Shown: one piece after another, positions 1 through 7,484 of the stretch
Layout of the letters: each line of letters begins with the position of its first letter
How positions within the stretch are numbered: the stretch's first letter is position 1
Source of the DNA: Micromonospora luteifusca
GTDB taxonomy: Bacteria > Actinomycetota > Actinomycetes > Mycobacteriales > Micromonosporaceae
DNA length: 64,000 bases
NCBI RefSeq assembly: GCF_016907275.1
Contig: NZ_JAFBBP010000001.1
Location: 62,001 to 126,000, forward strand
Direction of reading: 5' to 3'
Notes under the pieces: generated by a model
What the model saw: the letters and a program-made list of their open reading frames with translations, nothing else
Told to the model about the DNA's origin: nothing
Databases searched by the model: none
Translations under genes and position numbers: made by a program

Positions 1-32
1 CCTGCCGTCGAACACTGTCCTCGCGGGGGGTG

Positions 33-60
33 CTGTGGACAGCGAAAGCACCTGTGGACA
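33..60. other. Two direct CTGTGGACAG repeats near the left edge
   Basis: The ten-base word CTGTGGACAG occurs twice, 18 bases apart. It differs by one base from the reverse complement of the actinobacterial DnaA box TTGTCCACA. Two boxes alone do not make an origin, and no dnaA, dnaN or parAB gene is nearby. They may be chance or a minor DnaA-titration site. The first ~100 bases contain no gene I can support. Confidence 0.2.
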
Positions 61-102
61 GGGGCCCGAACCCTACCCGCCTGTGGTAAAGCACCCGTGC
101 CG

Positions 103-342
103 CTACGGCTCCCGCATCCAGGACTTGGGGTCGGTAATGAAGATGCCTTTGCCCTGATGGCGTCGGATGACACGCAGGGCTTCGAGTCGCACGTAGACCA
201 TCTGGATGGTGGACGTGCCGACCTGGTAGTCCGTTGCCATCTGCGCGATCGGCGGCAACTTGTCCTCAGGCTTGAGCCTCTTCGCCTTGACCCCAGCGAT
301 GATGTCATCAGCGATGCGGATGTAGTCAGGTGTTGTAGGCAT
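103..342 (-). CDS. Small GntR-family transcriptional regulator
   Basis: A 79-residue protein made almost entirely of a GntR-type winged helix-turn-helix. Residues about 5-70 read DYIRIADDIIAGVKAKRL, then LPPIAQMATDYQVGTSTIQ as the recognition region, then a wing ending GKGIFIT. No effector-binding domain follows, so it is a DNA-binding-only GntR. Such short forms are common on actinobacterial integrative elements and accessory islands. The ATG start is supported by AAGGAG nine bases upstream; an in-frame GTG farther upstream lacks this. The target is unknown; the divergent region to the right contains a weak AACGA/TCGTT inverted repeat that might be its operator. The family call is confident, the role is not. 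Confidence 0.8.
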   Translation of the reverse strand: MPTTPDYIRIADDIIAGVKAKRLKPEDKLPPIAQMATDYQVGTSTIQMVYVRLEALRVIRRHQGKGIFITDPKSWMREP

Positions 343-660
343 GGCGCTCCTTGCGTGGCTCGCCAATTCGATCACGAACCGCCCGCGAACGACAACACCC
401 CGTGGTTGACTTAAACGAATAGGTCGTTACTCTTGAGCCTGAGCTGCTCCTCGCGTGGCAACGAGTTCGGCTCATCCCCTGGTCGGGGCGGGTGCGTGTG
501 CCCGTCCCGACCCACCGGACTGCTCTGCTGTCGTACCGCTGAATTGGGCTGCGGTGGCGGAGCGGGCGGGTCGCCCGCGGCCCCCGCCGCGGACGGCCCG
601 CCCTTCCAGACCCACCACAAGGACCTTCCGCGCTCCCGCCTGCCCTCAGAGAGGATCGTC
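343..660. other. Gene-free stretch between the GntR and DivIVA-like genes
   Basis: About 318 bases without a supportable gene; open frames here have the composition of shadows. The stretch holds a possible -35 (TTGACT at 406-411) and a short inverted repeat AACGA-N5-TCGTT at 414-428. The repeat is a plausible but unproven operator for the divergent GntR gene. A GAGAGG ribosome-binding site lies just before the gene at 661. Confidence 0.4.
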
Positions 661-948
661 GTGGCTCAGGTGTATCGAGGTGGCCAGCCCTACCCTGCCG
701 GCTACCCGGCCCGGTTGACACCGCACGAGGTGCGGACCCGCGAGTTCGCCGCGTGCCGGCGCGGCGTCGACCCCGTTGAGGTACGCGAGTTCCAGGTCCG
801 GGTGGCCGACGAACTGGCCATGCTCAACGAGACGGTACGGCTGCTCGGCCAAGAGAACGACCGGATCAGGCGGGCGCTGCGTGACTGGCAGACCATGCAC
901 GCCCGCGAGTGCCCGCCGACGCAGCGCCCCAACTCCGGCCACTGGTGA
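661..948 (+). CDS. Small DivIVA-domain protein
   Basis: A 95-residue soluble protein. Its centre (about residues 18-70) reads LTPHEVRTREFAACRRGVDP followed by a heptad-rich helix, VREFQVRVADELAMLNETVRLL. This resembles the N-terminal DivIVA/Wag31 domain plus the start of its coiled coil. It is far shorter than true Wag31 (over 250 residues), so a role in polar growth should not be assumed; similar small proteins sit in actinobacterial accessory regions. The GTG start is preceded by GAGAGG. The stop overlaps the next start as GTGA, so the following reading frame was probably translationally coupled. Function is unknown. Confidence 0.7.
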   Translation: MAQVYRGGQPYPAGYPARLTPHEVRTREFAACRRGVDPVEVREFQVRVADELAMLNETVRLLGQENDRIRRALRDWQTMHARECPPTQRPNSGHW

Positions 949-1117
949 CCGCGCGGCCCTCCCCCGGCGAACTGCTCACCATCGACGGCCGGCGTCGGTG
1001 CAGTTCGCCGGGGATCGTCGCCTCCAGATCTTCCCTGCCACCAATGGAACATCCCTGCTGCGTCCGAGGCCCGAGCAGACGGCCCTGCTGAACCTGTTCG
1101 GCGCACACGTCATTTAA
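945..1117 (+). pseudogene. Frameshifted small gene coupled to the DivIVA-like gene
   Basis: A GTG overlaps the stop of the DivIVA-like gene (GTGA). The first 16 codons read VTARPSPGELLTIDGR, which I recognise as the opening of small Micromonosporaceae proteins found in this position. That frame then runs into arginine/serine-rich text and stops at 1091. The continuation (SVQFAGDRRLQIFP and on to LLNLFGAHVI) lies in another frame and ends at 1117. The switch falls around 990-1000. A sequencing error is an alternative to a real mutation. The tail does not resemble the family as I remember it, so the 3' part may also be rearranged. Confidence 0.45.
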
Positions 1118-1218
1118 TCCGTCTCGGTCGGGCGTCGTGCGGCGAACGCAACCTCCTGGATAAGTTCGCGCTCGCCCGCGGGCGCTCGGACAGCCTGGCC
1201 GGTGCGTTTTCGCGCGGG

Positions 1219-1788
1219 CTAGCCGCCGAAGCTCAGCGCCTGCCGCAGATTCACGTCGAGGCTCTCGCTGTACTGGGGATCGGGCTCGGCCCTAGCAGCG
1301 CTGAGGACGGTGCTGAAGAAGCATCTCGCGCCAACGGCAAGGATCACGCGGAAGATTTCCGTGTCATCGAGGCCGTGACTGCGCAGGTCCACGATGTCGG
1401 CCTCGATGACTGAGGTCGCATCGGCCGCCACCTTGCCGGCGAAGTTGACGACTGCGACCTCCTGCGCGGAGAGACTGGCGCTGCCGTGGTCTGACGCGAT
1501 GGCGACGACGGTCGGCGCATCGAAGAACTTGTCTCGCAGGACCTTCCCGTGCGCCAGGCCGCAGTAGGAGGATTTCAGTGCCCGGGCTGCGGCGAGGGTC
1601 GCCAACTCATACCGGCGCAGCTCCATCCCGGCCTTCACCGCACCGTTGAGCTGCTGCCATGCCAGATACGCTGCCGGGCTGTGAGCGAACAGCCTGGTGT
1701 AGTTGGGCAGGTAGCCCATCGCCTTCGTGTCCGTATCGAACATCCGCTCGGTGTCTGGTGACTGCTCAGCCTGCTGCAGAAGACTCAT
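1219..1788 (-). CDS. Carboxymuconolactone decarboxylase / AhpD-like protein
   Basis: A 189-residue protein of the CMD/AhpD fold, closest to the uncharacterised peroxidase-related group. Residues 64-85 (TLAAARALKSSYCGLAHGKVL) carry the active-site segment. AhpD-type alkyl hydroperoxidases have CxxCxxxH; here it reads S73-x-x-C76-x-x-x-H80, so the first cysteine is serine and a disulfide-cycling peroxidase mechanism is doubtful. The ATG has an excellent GGGAGGAG five bases upstream. The start overlaps the end of a decayed DUF3024-like frame lying upstream. A role in handling peroxides or reactive carbonyls is only a family-based guess. Confidence 0.8.
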   Translation of the reverse strand: MSLLQQAEQSPDTERMFDTDTKAMGYLPNYTRLFAHSPAAYLAWQQLNGAVKAGMELRRYELATLAAARALKSSYCGLAHGKVLRDKFFDAPTVVAIASDHGSASLSAQEVAVVNFAGKVAADATSVIEADIVDLRSHGLDDTEIFRVILAVGARCFFSTVLSAARAEPDPQYSESLDVNLRQALSFGG

Positions 1789-1854
1789 CCGACTCCTCCC
1801 AATTCTTGGCCCGGACGGTACGCCGCTGGGACTGCGGATGCTGTCGGGAAATCG

Positions 1855-1960
1855 GCCGCAGCGGGATCAGGTCGTACCGATGGAGCCGGAGGTTGCGGTC
1901 TCGGTAGTACAGCGTCCAGGTGCCGGTGTTCCTGGTGTAGCCGAGGCGCGCGACGGGAAG
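1855..1960 (-). pseudogene. Remnant of a DUF3024-family gene
   Basis: This frame encodes LPVARLGYTRNTGTWTLYYR and continues DRNLRLHRYDL, the conserved C-terminal core of DUF3024 proteins (ARLRYT, GTWTLYWRDRN, FHRYD). The expected N-terminal ~70 residues are absent. A short match to the preceding VER-P segment (SLVERFP) seems to sit in another frame just upstream, which suggests a frameshift. The frame runs on into the start of the CMD gene. It is best read as a gene relic, probably not expressed as a functional protein. Confidence 0.5.
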
Positions 1961-2041
1961 CGTTCGACCAGGCTGACCGCGACCGGCAACGTGGGCGGGA
2001 TGAGGTCCCCTCGGGCTGTGCGGGTCTGGCGTCGGACCGAT

Positions 2042-2155
2042 TGAATACCCCAGCACCGCGGACTGCCCCACCGATCCGCCCCGGACACCGATGCTCTCCC
2101 GGACCGCCCGGTGGTGGTCGTCGCGCGCCTCGCTGACCCGGGTCAGCCTCGCAGA
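2042..2155 (-). pseudogene. Duplicated 3' fragment of the gene at 6184
   Basis: The reverse strand encodes about 38 residues, beginning SARLTRVSEARDDHHRAV and including SIGVRGGSVGQSAVL. This matches the C-terminal part of the protein at 6184-6561 (VLTQVNEARDGYYRA, SLGVRGGSVEQSAAL) residue for residue over most of its length, and the DNA is clearly similar (compare 2069-2155 with 6260-6342). There is no start codon or full-length frame here, and it fuses into the DUF3024 relic. It marks an old partial duplication flanking the NACHT/nuclease block. Confidence 0.6.
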
Positions 2156-2188
2156 GGTATCCGATGACCCGACAATCCCCCGGGAGCA

Positions 2189-2914
2189 TCAGTGCGGTCC
2201 GCCTTCCACGATGGACCCGGGCCTCCCCGTCCAGGCCCACATTTCCAGTGCGTTCCGGTCGACGAGCGTGATGTTGAGCTGCCGGGCTATCTGGATGCCA
2301 TCGCCCGCGGTGAAGAAGCTGTTCGTCACAAGCATGCAGATATCGCCACCATGGATGTCCCGGCAGGTGCCAGCGAAGCGTTGGATCGCCGCACTGCCCA
2401 CCCGGTTGCTGGAGCTCTGCCGCTTGCATTGCACCACGACACGTCGACCGTCGGGAGCGATCGCCGTGACGTCCGCTCCTCGGTCGCCAGAGCCGCCGCA
2501 CACCGTCACTTTGCGAAACCCGGAGGCGACCAGGAGCCGCGCGAACCACTGCTCGAACTCGGGGCCGCTCATCGCGTCGGTCACCGCGATCAGCCTGTCC
2601 CGCTGGGCCTGGTCGGCCCGCTCGCGGGCACGCTGCTTCGACACCACAAGACCCACCGTGGTCGCCCCCACAACGACGAGGCTCACCAGGAGACCGGTCC
2701 AGTATGGGTGCTGCTGCACGAAATCGATGACCATGCGGAGGAGCACGAAACCGACGACGGCACACAGCGCCAGAGCCCAGCCGTTGGCCAATCTGCCGCC
2801 ACCGGTCACGCGGCGGACCGTCGATCTGCGCCGAACGCTGCCGGTGCGCCGCCTTCGGTAGTGCGCCCGAACCCGCGCGCCGCCCTTCCTGGTGTGTGAC
2901 CTGACATACGGCAC
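2189..2914 (-). CDS. Membrane-anchored Mrr-type restriction endonuclease
   Basis: A 241-residue protein with a strongly basic N-terminus (1-40), two membrane helices (about 43-63 and 71-92) and a C-terminal Mrr/PD-(D/E)xK nuclease domain (about 110-225). Conserved elements are SGPEFEQWFARLL with E119, G-x-GADVTA with D148, and VVQCKR with Q162 and K164, so the metal-binding D...QxK core is intact. Related two-helix Mrr proteins occur in many bacteria and are suspected to act in defence or DNA turnover at the membrane. The GTG start follows a good GGAGGTG. It is the next leftward gene after the NACHT NTPase, about 95 bases away, so co-transcription is plausible. Cleavage specificity is unknown. 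Confidence 0.85.
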   Translation of the reverse strand: MPYVRSHTRKGGARVRAHYRRRRTGSVRRRSTVRRVTGGGRLANGWALALCAVVGFVLLRMVIDFVQQHPYWTGLLVSLVVVGATTVGLVVSKQRARERADQAQRDRLIAVTDAMSGPEFEQWFARLLVASGFRKVTVCGGSGDRGADVTAIAPDGRRVVVQCKRQSSSNRVGSAAIQRFAGTCRDIHGGDICMLVTNSFFTAGDGIQIARQLNITLVDRNALEMWAWTGRPGSIVEGGPH

Positions 2915-3009
2915 GAGGCACCTCCCGTCGAGGAAGCCTCAGTGTCGCGGCAGCGTCCGACAAACCGCCTACACGGCCGTCGATAGTGTCCGGAACCCGT
3001 CAGTCGGTG

Positions 3010-6000
3010 TCAGCCGCCGTGCCACATGGGGGCGCTGCGGGTGACGGTTTGCGCAACGATGGCCGGCTCGGCGAGGACGGCGACCAGCCGCCGGGACGCC
3101 GCCACCGCGAGCGGGCCCAGCGTCTGGTGCTCGATCACGGCGTGGCACAGCTGGAGTCCCAGCTCGGCCAGCTCGCGCCGGCCCAGCTCGATTCGCCGCG
3201 GGTGCTTCCGTCTTCCGGCCAGCACAGCTCGGATACGACCGCGCAGCTCGGCTCGTTCGTCGGTGTTCTGCCGCATCACCTCGACCGACCAGCGCCACGT
3301 CTCGGCGAGGAGCAGCAGGTCGACCCGGTCGGGCGGTTGATCGGCAAGGAGCAGTTCCTGGTGGCAGACGAGCAGGGCCTCGACCGGCTGGCTGTCGTCG
3401 ATGAGCAGCCGGGCGAGCAGGCCCGCGCCGATGGGTGCCGGTTCCCCGACGTCCTGCCGGGCAGCGCTGAGCAACCGGTCCAACCCGGTACGCGCCGCGC
3501 TGGTGTCCCCACTGACCTGTTGCAGGACGGCCAGGAACTCCTCCACTCCGGGCGCCGCCCGGCCTGCCTCGGAACCAGAGCCGGCTGTGCTCCCGTCCGG
3601 GCGGCTCCCTGCCGCACCCACGTCGGTCGCCGCACGGCTCAACCCTTCGGCGGCGACGAGCAGTTGTGTCACCGGCGCACCGTCCGCGATCAGCTGTGCG
3701 ATCCGCTGCCGCTGATCAGCCAATGGCGCCGGCTCGGCGGGAGGCGGGATGAGCGCCAGCAGGCCCGCCAGCCGGGTCCACTCCCCCGCAGCCGCACCGG
3801 CCAGCAGCGCCCGACGCAGCGCCGCCACGGTCAGATCGTCGGCGTGACCGATGCTCGCAGCTCGCGCCCGCGTGACGTCGGCGAAGACGCCGAGTGCCTC
3901 CGGCCAGTAGCCGGCCCGGGCGAGCTCGACGCCGAACTCCTCGCGCAGCCGGCTGCCGCGTCGCGCGCTCACCGAACCGCCGGCGAGTCGGCTCTGCAGA
4001 CGGCCGTGCCGGAAGCGGTACGCCCCGGCGCCGTCGCGCAGCAGGCCGACGGTCTCGGCGTACGCCAGGAAGGCGAGCAGCCGGTGCGGGGTGCGGCCGC
4101 GGACGGCGAGGGTGGCACGGGTGAGGGCGAAGCGCATCCATGCCCCGCCGCCGCGCCGGTGCAGCCACCAGCCCAGCCCGAGCCCCACCCCGGCGTAGGC
4201 CAGCGCCGGCAGCGGCGGTGCGGCGGACAACACGCCGGTGAGACGCAGCGCGGCGACGCCGACGAGCAGCCGGAGGACGCCGGTAGCGGCGCTGGCCAGC
4301 GCGGAGGCGACGCTGGCAGCACGGTCCGCTTCGACTGTCTCGATCACGCTGGTCGCCCCGAGTTCGGCTGCGGGCGCGGCGACGTCCACGCCCAGTCCGG
4401 CCCGGACCGCCCGGTACGCCCACGCCAGCAGACCGACCACGACGGCGGCCCGGACCGAGTCGGGCCACGGTGGCAGCGCCGGGACACGGTTCAGCAGCGC
4501 AACCAGTTGCGGGGTGGGAGTGACGGCCGAGAGGACGGCGAGCGTGACCAGAGCCCAGAACGCACCGCTGATCAGCCCGCTGAGCAACCCGAATCGAAAG
4601 GCTCGGATCCCGCCGATGAACGCCACCCGGCGGGGTTGCTCCCGACCGGCCCGACCCGAGCCGCGGACCAGCGCAACGACGGCGGCCAGCAGGAAGGCCG
4701 TGAGCGCCAGGGTGCCCCTCTCGCGGACCAGAACGTCGAGGAGGTTCCGGGTGGATGGGTGAGTGACCAGCTTCGCCGTTGCCGTGAGGGCGTCCGCGGA
4801 GAGCGTCAGCGTCAGCCACACCGCCGCTGCGGTACGCGCGCCGGCGACGAGTGCCCAGAACGGGCCGGGCTGCGCGGTCGGCAACTGCCACCAGCGAAAT
4901 TCCCGGACGTCGAGGGACTCCAGATGCGCGGCGAGGAAGGCGAGGTAGCGCCGGGCGGTCTCGGGTTCCCATCTTCGTAGGCCCTGGGTGCCGCGACGGG
5001 ACCGCAGGGCTGCGTCCACGGCCCTGGTCAGCAGGTCGTCCTCGACGGAGCGCCGGCCCTTGTCGCGGGCCAGCGACACGAGGTCACGGGGATCGGTGCC
5101 CGGCTGGTCGAAGGCGCTGCGGGCCATCGCCACCATCAGTGGGGTGGAGAGCGCGGCGGTCAGTTGTGGGTCGTCCCCGAGCGCGGCGGCAACCGTGGAC
5201 CAGTTGTCGACCTGATGCAGCGAGGCCGCGTCGACCAGGTAGTCGGCCACTTCGCCCGGTGCCGGGGGTTCGAGCATGACCACGGCGGCGCCACGCAGCT
5301 TCTCGCCCTGCGTCAGGTAGTGCTCGTAGACGGAGGTGCGGCAGGTGAGGACGAAACGTTGAGTGGGCAGCGCGTTGAGTTCGTCGAGGCAGGCGATCAG
5401 GCGGTCTTCGGGCACCTCGTCCAGCCCATCGAGGACGGGCACGACCAGGTTGGTCTCGACGAGGTCGCGCAGCACGGCATCGCGGCGCGGGTGTCCGGCG
5501 GCGAGTTGCGGGTAGCGGCGACCAATCCGGTCGACCAGCCAGTCGTGGAAGTTCTCTCGGTCGGGATCCCAGGAGTCAGCCGGCACCAACGCCGGTACGG
5601 GTGCGTCCGGCTCGCGGTGCAAGGGCAGTTCCCGGGCCATCCGCAGCGCGATGATCGACTTGCCGGAGCCGGCCGGCCCCAACACCACGAGCCGTCCGGA
5701 AGGTATGTCGCGGTAGCAGCTCCACAATGTCCTGTCGCCGCCGGCGAGATCCATCGGCGCGGCGTCGCTGGCTCGGCCGATGGCACGCCACGAGGGGAGG
5801 AACCGGCCGGGAGCGGTGCGCCAGCGCACCGGCAGCGGGTACGGCTCGTCGACGCTGCGCAGCAGCGCTTCGTCTGTCGGGTCGCGGCGGATCAGCTCCA
5901 ACAGCTCGTCGGCGGCGGCGCGACGGTGGGCGGCGGCCTCGGCGAGACCGGTCGCCCCGGTGCGAAAGACCTGGTCCAGCAGGACATAGACGGCGATCAC

Positions 6001-6165
6001 CCCGGCGACGACGCCCCAGGTCCAGTTGACCTTCTCGAAGTCGTAACGCAGCCACACCCATGCCGTGCCGCCCGCAGCCAGCACCGCCACGACGGTCAGC
6101 GATCCCCACTTCCAGCCCCGACGTCGCACCGCACGATTGTCATCGACCCGGGACCGCCAGGACAC
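3010..6165 (-). CDS. NACHT-domain NTPase with multiple membrane helices and helical repeats
   Basis: A 1051-residue STAND-type NTPase. Two N-terminal helices (about 22-40, 49-65) precede a NACHT module: Walker A GPAGSGKS at 163-170, Walker B LVVPVLDGLDE at 240-250 and a sensor-like FVLTCRTS at 271-278. A central region (about 430-680) contains several membrane helices. A HRLLAFLAYAETVGLL...YRFRHGRLQ segment closes the NTPase part, and an alanine/leucine-rich helical C-terminus (about 720-1051) looks like TPR-type repeats. NACHT STAND proteins often sense infection, with the repeats as sensor and an adjacent or fused effector; here the effector could be the membrane pore itself or the neighbouring Mrr nuclease. 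The GTG start has only a weak ribosome-binding site; a start 12 codons later is possible. No substrate or trigger can be inferred. Confidence 0.8.
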   Translation of the reverse strand: MSWRSRVDDNRAVRRRGWKWGSLTVVAVLAAGGTAWVWLRYDFEKVNWTWGVVAGVIAVYVLLDQVFRTGATGLAEAAAHRRAAADELLELIRRDPTDEALLRSVDEPYPLPVRWRTAPGRFLPSWRAIGRASDAAPMDLAGGDRTLWSCYRDIPSGRLVVLGPAGSGKSIIALRMARELPLHREPDAPVPALVPADSWDPDRENFHDWLVDRIGRRYPQLAAGHPRRDAVLRDLVETNLVVPVLDGLDEVPEDRLIACLDELNALPTQRFVLTCRTSVYEHYLTQGEKLRGAAVVMLEPPAPGEVADYLVDAASLHQVDNWSTVAAALGDDPQLTAALSTPLMVAMARSAFDQPGTDPRDLVSLARDKGRRSVEDDLLTRAVDAALRSRRGTQGLRRWEPETARRYLAFLAAHLESLDVREFRWWQLPTAQPGPFWALVAGARTAAAVWLTLTLSADALTATAKLVTHPSTRNLLDVLVRERGTLALTAFLLAAVVALVRGSGRAGREQPRRVAFIGGIRAFRFGLLSGLISGAFWALVTLAVLSAVTPTPQLVALLNRVPALPPWPDSVRAAVVVGLLAWAYRAVRAGLGVDVAAPAAELGATSVIETVEADRAASVASALASAATGVLRLLVGVAALRLTGVLSAAPPLPALAYAGVGLGLGWWLHRRGGGAWMRFALTRATLAVRGRTPHRLLAFLAYAETVGLLRDGAGAYRFRHGRLQSRLAGGSVSARRGSRLREEFGVELARAGYWPEALGVFADVTRARAASIGHADDLTVAALRRALLAGAAAGEWTRLAGLLALIPPPAEPAPLADQRQRIAQLIADGAPVTQLLVAAEGLSRAATDVGAAGSRPDGSTAGSGSEAGRAAPGVEEFLAVLQQVSGDTSAARTGLDRLLSAARQDVGEPAPIGAGLLARLLIDDSQPVEALLVCHQELLLADQPPDRVDLLLLAETWRWSVEVMRQNTDERAELRGRIRAVLAGRRKHPRRIELGRRELAELGLQLCHAVIEHQTLGPLAVAASRRLVAVLAEPAIVAQTVTRSAPMWHGG

Positions 6166-6183
6166 CCCGCGGAGCGGCCGCTG

Positions 6184-6561
6184 TCAGCCGGCGACGACGT
6201 CCGAGGTCGCGGTGGACCGGCCGAGCAGCGCCTGCCGCAGCGCCGCGGACTGCTCCACCGACCCGCCCCGGACACCGAGGCTCCCCCGGCCCGCCCGGTA
6301 GTAACCGTCGCGCGCCTCGTTGACCTGGGTCAGCACCTCGGCGATGTCCGGCGGCGCCTCGACGAGCCCCCGAGCGAGCCGCTCGACCTGCCAGACCGCT
6401 TCGCGCCACTTGGCGGCGGCGACGACCGTCGGCTCGTCGCCGAGCAGCAGCAGGTTCTCCCAGACGATGGTGCGGCGGGCATCCGACTCGGCCAACCGGG
6501 CGTGGCCCTCCTCCCGGTCGATCGGGTGGCTGTGCGACCCCGGCCGCAGGTCCGCCGTCAT
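6184..6561 (-). CDS. Hypothetical protein, probably truncated at its N-terminus
   Basis: The frame gives 125 residues from an ATG. The recognisable part is DARRTIVWENLLLLGDEPTV, then KWREAVWQVERLARG and a VNEARDGYYRAGRGSLGVRGG tail. I recall this as the C-terminal half of Micromonosporaceae proteins that normally start with a membrane anchor and are about 180-200 residues long. The frame stays open upstream (LAASAAWAAHALKESHAVAL looks protein-like) until it meets the winged-helix gene, so the 5' half seems lost. A partial copy of the same gene lies at 2042-2155. It sits 18 bases before the NACHT start and may be co-transcribed. Function is unknown and it may be a pseudogene. Confidence 0.5.
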   Translation of the reverse strand: MTADLRPGSHSHPIDREEGHARLAESDARRTIVWENLLLLGDEPTVVAAAKWREAVWQVERLARGLVEAPPDIAEVLTQVNEARDGYYRAGRGSLGVRGGSVEQSAALRQALLGRSTATSDVVAG

Positions 6562-6659
6562 CCGCAACGCCACCGCGTGACTCTCCTTGAGGGCGTGCGC
6601 TGCCCACGCCGCCGAGGCTGCCAGCCCCGGGCAAGCCTCGCCATCCCGCACTGCCGGGG

Positions 6660-6947
6660 CTAGGCGCCGCGGATCAGCGCCAGCAAGGCAGAGCAGTGCT
6701 GTTCGTAAGCCTTTTGCCCGGCCTGGGTCATCCGGTAGGTCGTGCTGCCCCCGCGGCCGCGGCCGACCTTCGTCGAACTGACGTAGCCGACGGCCTCCAA
6801 CGCGGACATCTGCTTGGACAGATCCGACTCGCTGATCTGCAGGTGGTCCTTCAGAAATCGAAACGACACCGAGGGGGCGTTGGCCAGCACAGCCATGGCC
6901 GCCAACCGCTTGGGCACGTGGATGATCGGGTCCAAGCCGTCGATCAC
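6660..6947 (-). CDS. Winged-helix transcriptional regulator (MarR/ArsR-like)
   Basis: A 95-residue DNA-binding protein. VPKRLAAMAVLANAPSVSFRF is the first helix pair, LQISESDLSKQMSALEAVGYV the helix-turn-helix and KVGRGRGGSTTYRMTQAG the wing, ending at a short dimerisation helix. This fits small one-domain regulators often paired with a membrane protein. Its GTG overlaps the stop of the upstream membrane-protein gene (GTGA), so the two are translationally coupled and likely co-regulated. Alternating GGAAAG/CTTTCC palindromes at the start of that operon are the obvious candidate autoregulatory site. It resembles no enzyme-linked sensor class that I can name. Confidence 0.8.
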   Translation of the reverse strand: MIDGLDPIIHVPKRLAAMAVLANAPSVSFRFLKDHLQISESDLSKQMSALEAVGYVSSTKVGRGRGGSTTYRMTQAGQKAYEQHCSALLALIRGA

Positions 6948-7408
6948 CGAAGGCGCGCCCGGGTCGCGGCAGCAGCCACGGCATATCGCCGTTCGTAGAA
7001 GGCAAGGCCGGCCGTCACCAGGACGAATGCCGTCCCGGCTGCGGCGGGGACGCCAACCAGCCACCAGACGAGCCCGACGATGAGTGCGACGACGGGCAGG
7101 GCGGCCACGTATCCGCGCCACATCCGGGCGATCTCGACAGGGGGTGTTCCCCTGCCGGGCATCGGCAGCGCGCCGTGCCGACGCCGCATCCAGACAACGA
7201 ACAGGATCTCGACGGCGATCAGCGCGGCGAGCGACGCCACGAACAGGCCGGCGTTCTCGCGCCACCAGGTGAACGTGCCGATCATGGCGGCAGCCCAGAC
7301 TCCAACGGATGGGGCGTACCACCAGGGGGTGGGCGGATAGTCGACGTAGGGGGCGGCGGCCCCACGTTCAGCCGCCGCGAGTTGTTCCGCCAGCCCAATA
7401 CTTTCCAT
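6944..7408 (-). CDS. Four-helix membrane protein coupled to a regulator
   Basis: A 154-residue protein. After a soluble start (MESIGLAEQLAAAERGAAA and a PPTPWWYAP turn) it has four membrane helices: about 37-53, 58-77, 104-122 and 125-143. It ends with ERRYAVAAAATRARLR. Small membrane proteins of this kind are routinely encoded directly before a one-domain winged-helix repressor in Actinobacteria, as here. An ATG four codons upstream (7420) is an alternative start; neither has a strong ribosome-binding site because the region is occupied by inverted repeats. Function is unknown. Confidence 0.7.
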   Translation of the reverse strand: MESIGLAEQLAAAERGAAAPYVDYPPTPWWYAPSVGVWAAAMIGTFTWWRENAGLFVASLAALIAVEILFVVWMRRRHGALPMPGRGTPPVEIARMWRGYVAALPVVALIVGLVWWLVGVPAAAGTAFVLVTAGLAFYERRYAVAAAATRARLR

Positions 7409-7435
7409 GCCGGAAAGCATAAGAGAAAGCTTTCC
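7401..7435. promoter_or_regulatory. Alternating CTTTCC/GGAAAG inverted repeats, probable operator
   Basis: CTTTCC (7401-7406), GGAAAGC (7412-7418) and GCTTTCC (7429-7435) form two overlapping inverted repeats, with 5-base and 10-base spacers, across the start of the membrane-protein gene. The second pair has perfect 7-base arms. The position fits autoregulation by the winged-helix protein encoded second in the operon. Confidence 0.4.
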
Positions 7436-7484
7436 AGTTGTGCAAGTGATGAGTCCATCGCTGGCAGGCGAGGACACCACGCCA

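Noticed and set aside
33..60. Replication origin from DnaA-like boxes
   Set aside because: Only two near-matches, no dnaA/dnaN/parAB genes and no AT-rich unwinding region. A single exact TGTGGACAA near 8500 is also isolated.
1785..2963. 392-codon leftward frame covering the Mrr gene
   Set aside because: It is in another frame of the Mrr gene, which carries intact nuclease motifs, and has shadow composition.
2986..4980. 664-codon rightward open frame opposite the NACHT gene
   Set aside because: Its protein is arginine/proline/glutamine-rich low-complexity text with no domain, no ribosome-binding site and is the antisense of a gene with clear Walker motifs. High GC removes stops in such frames.
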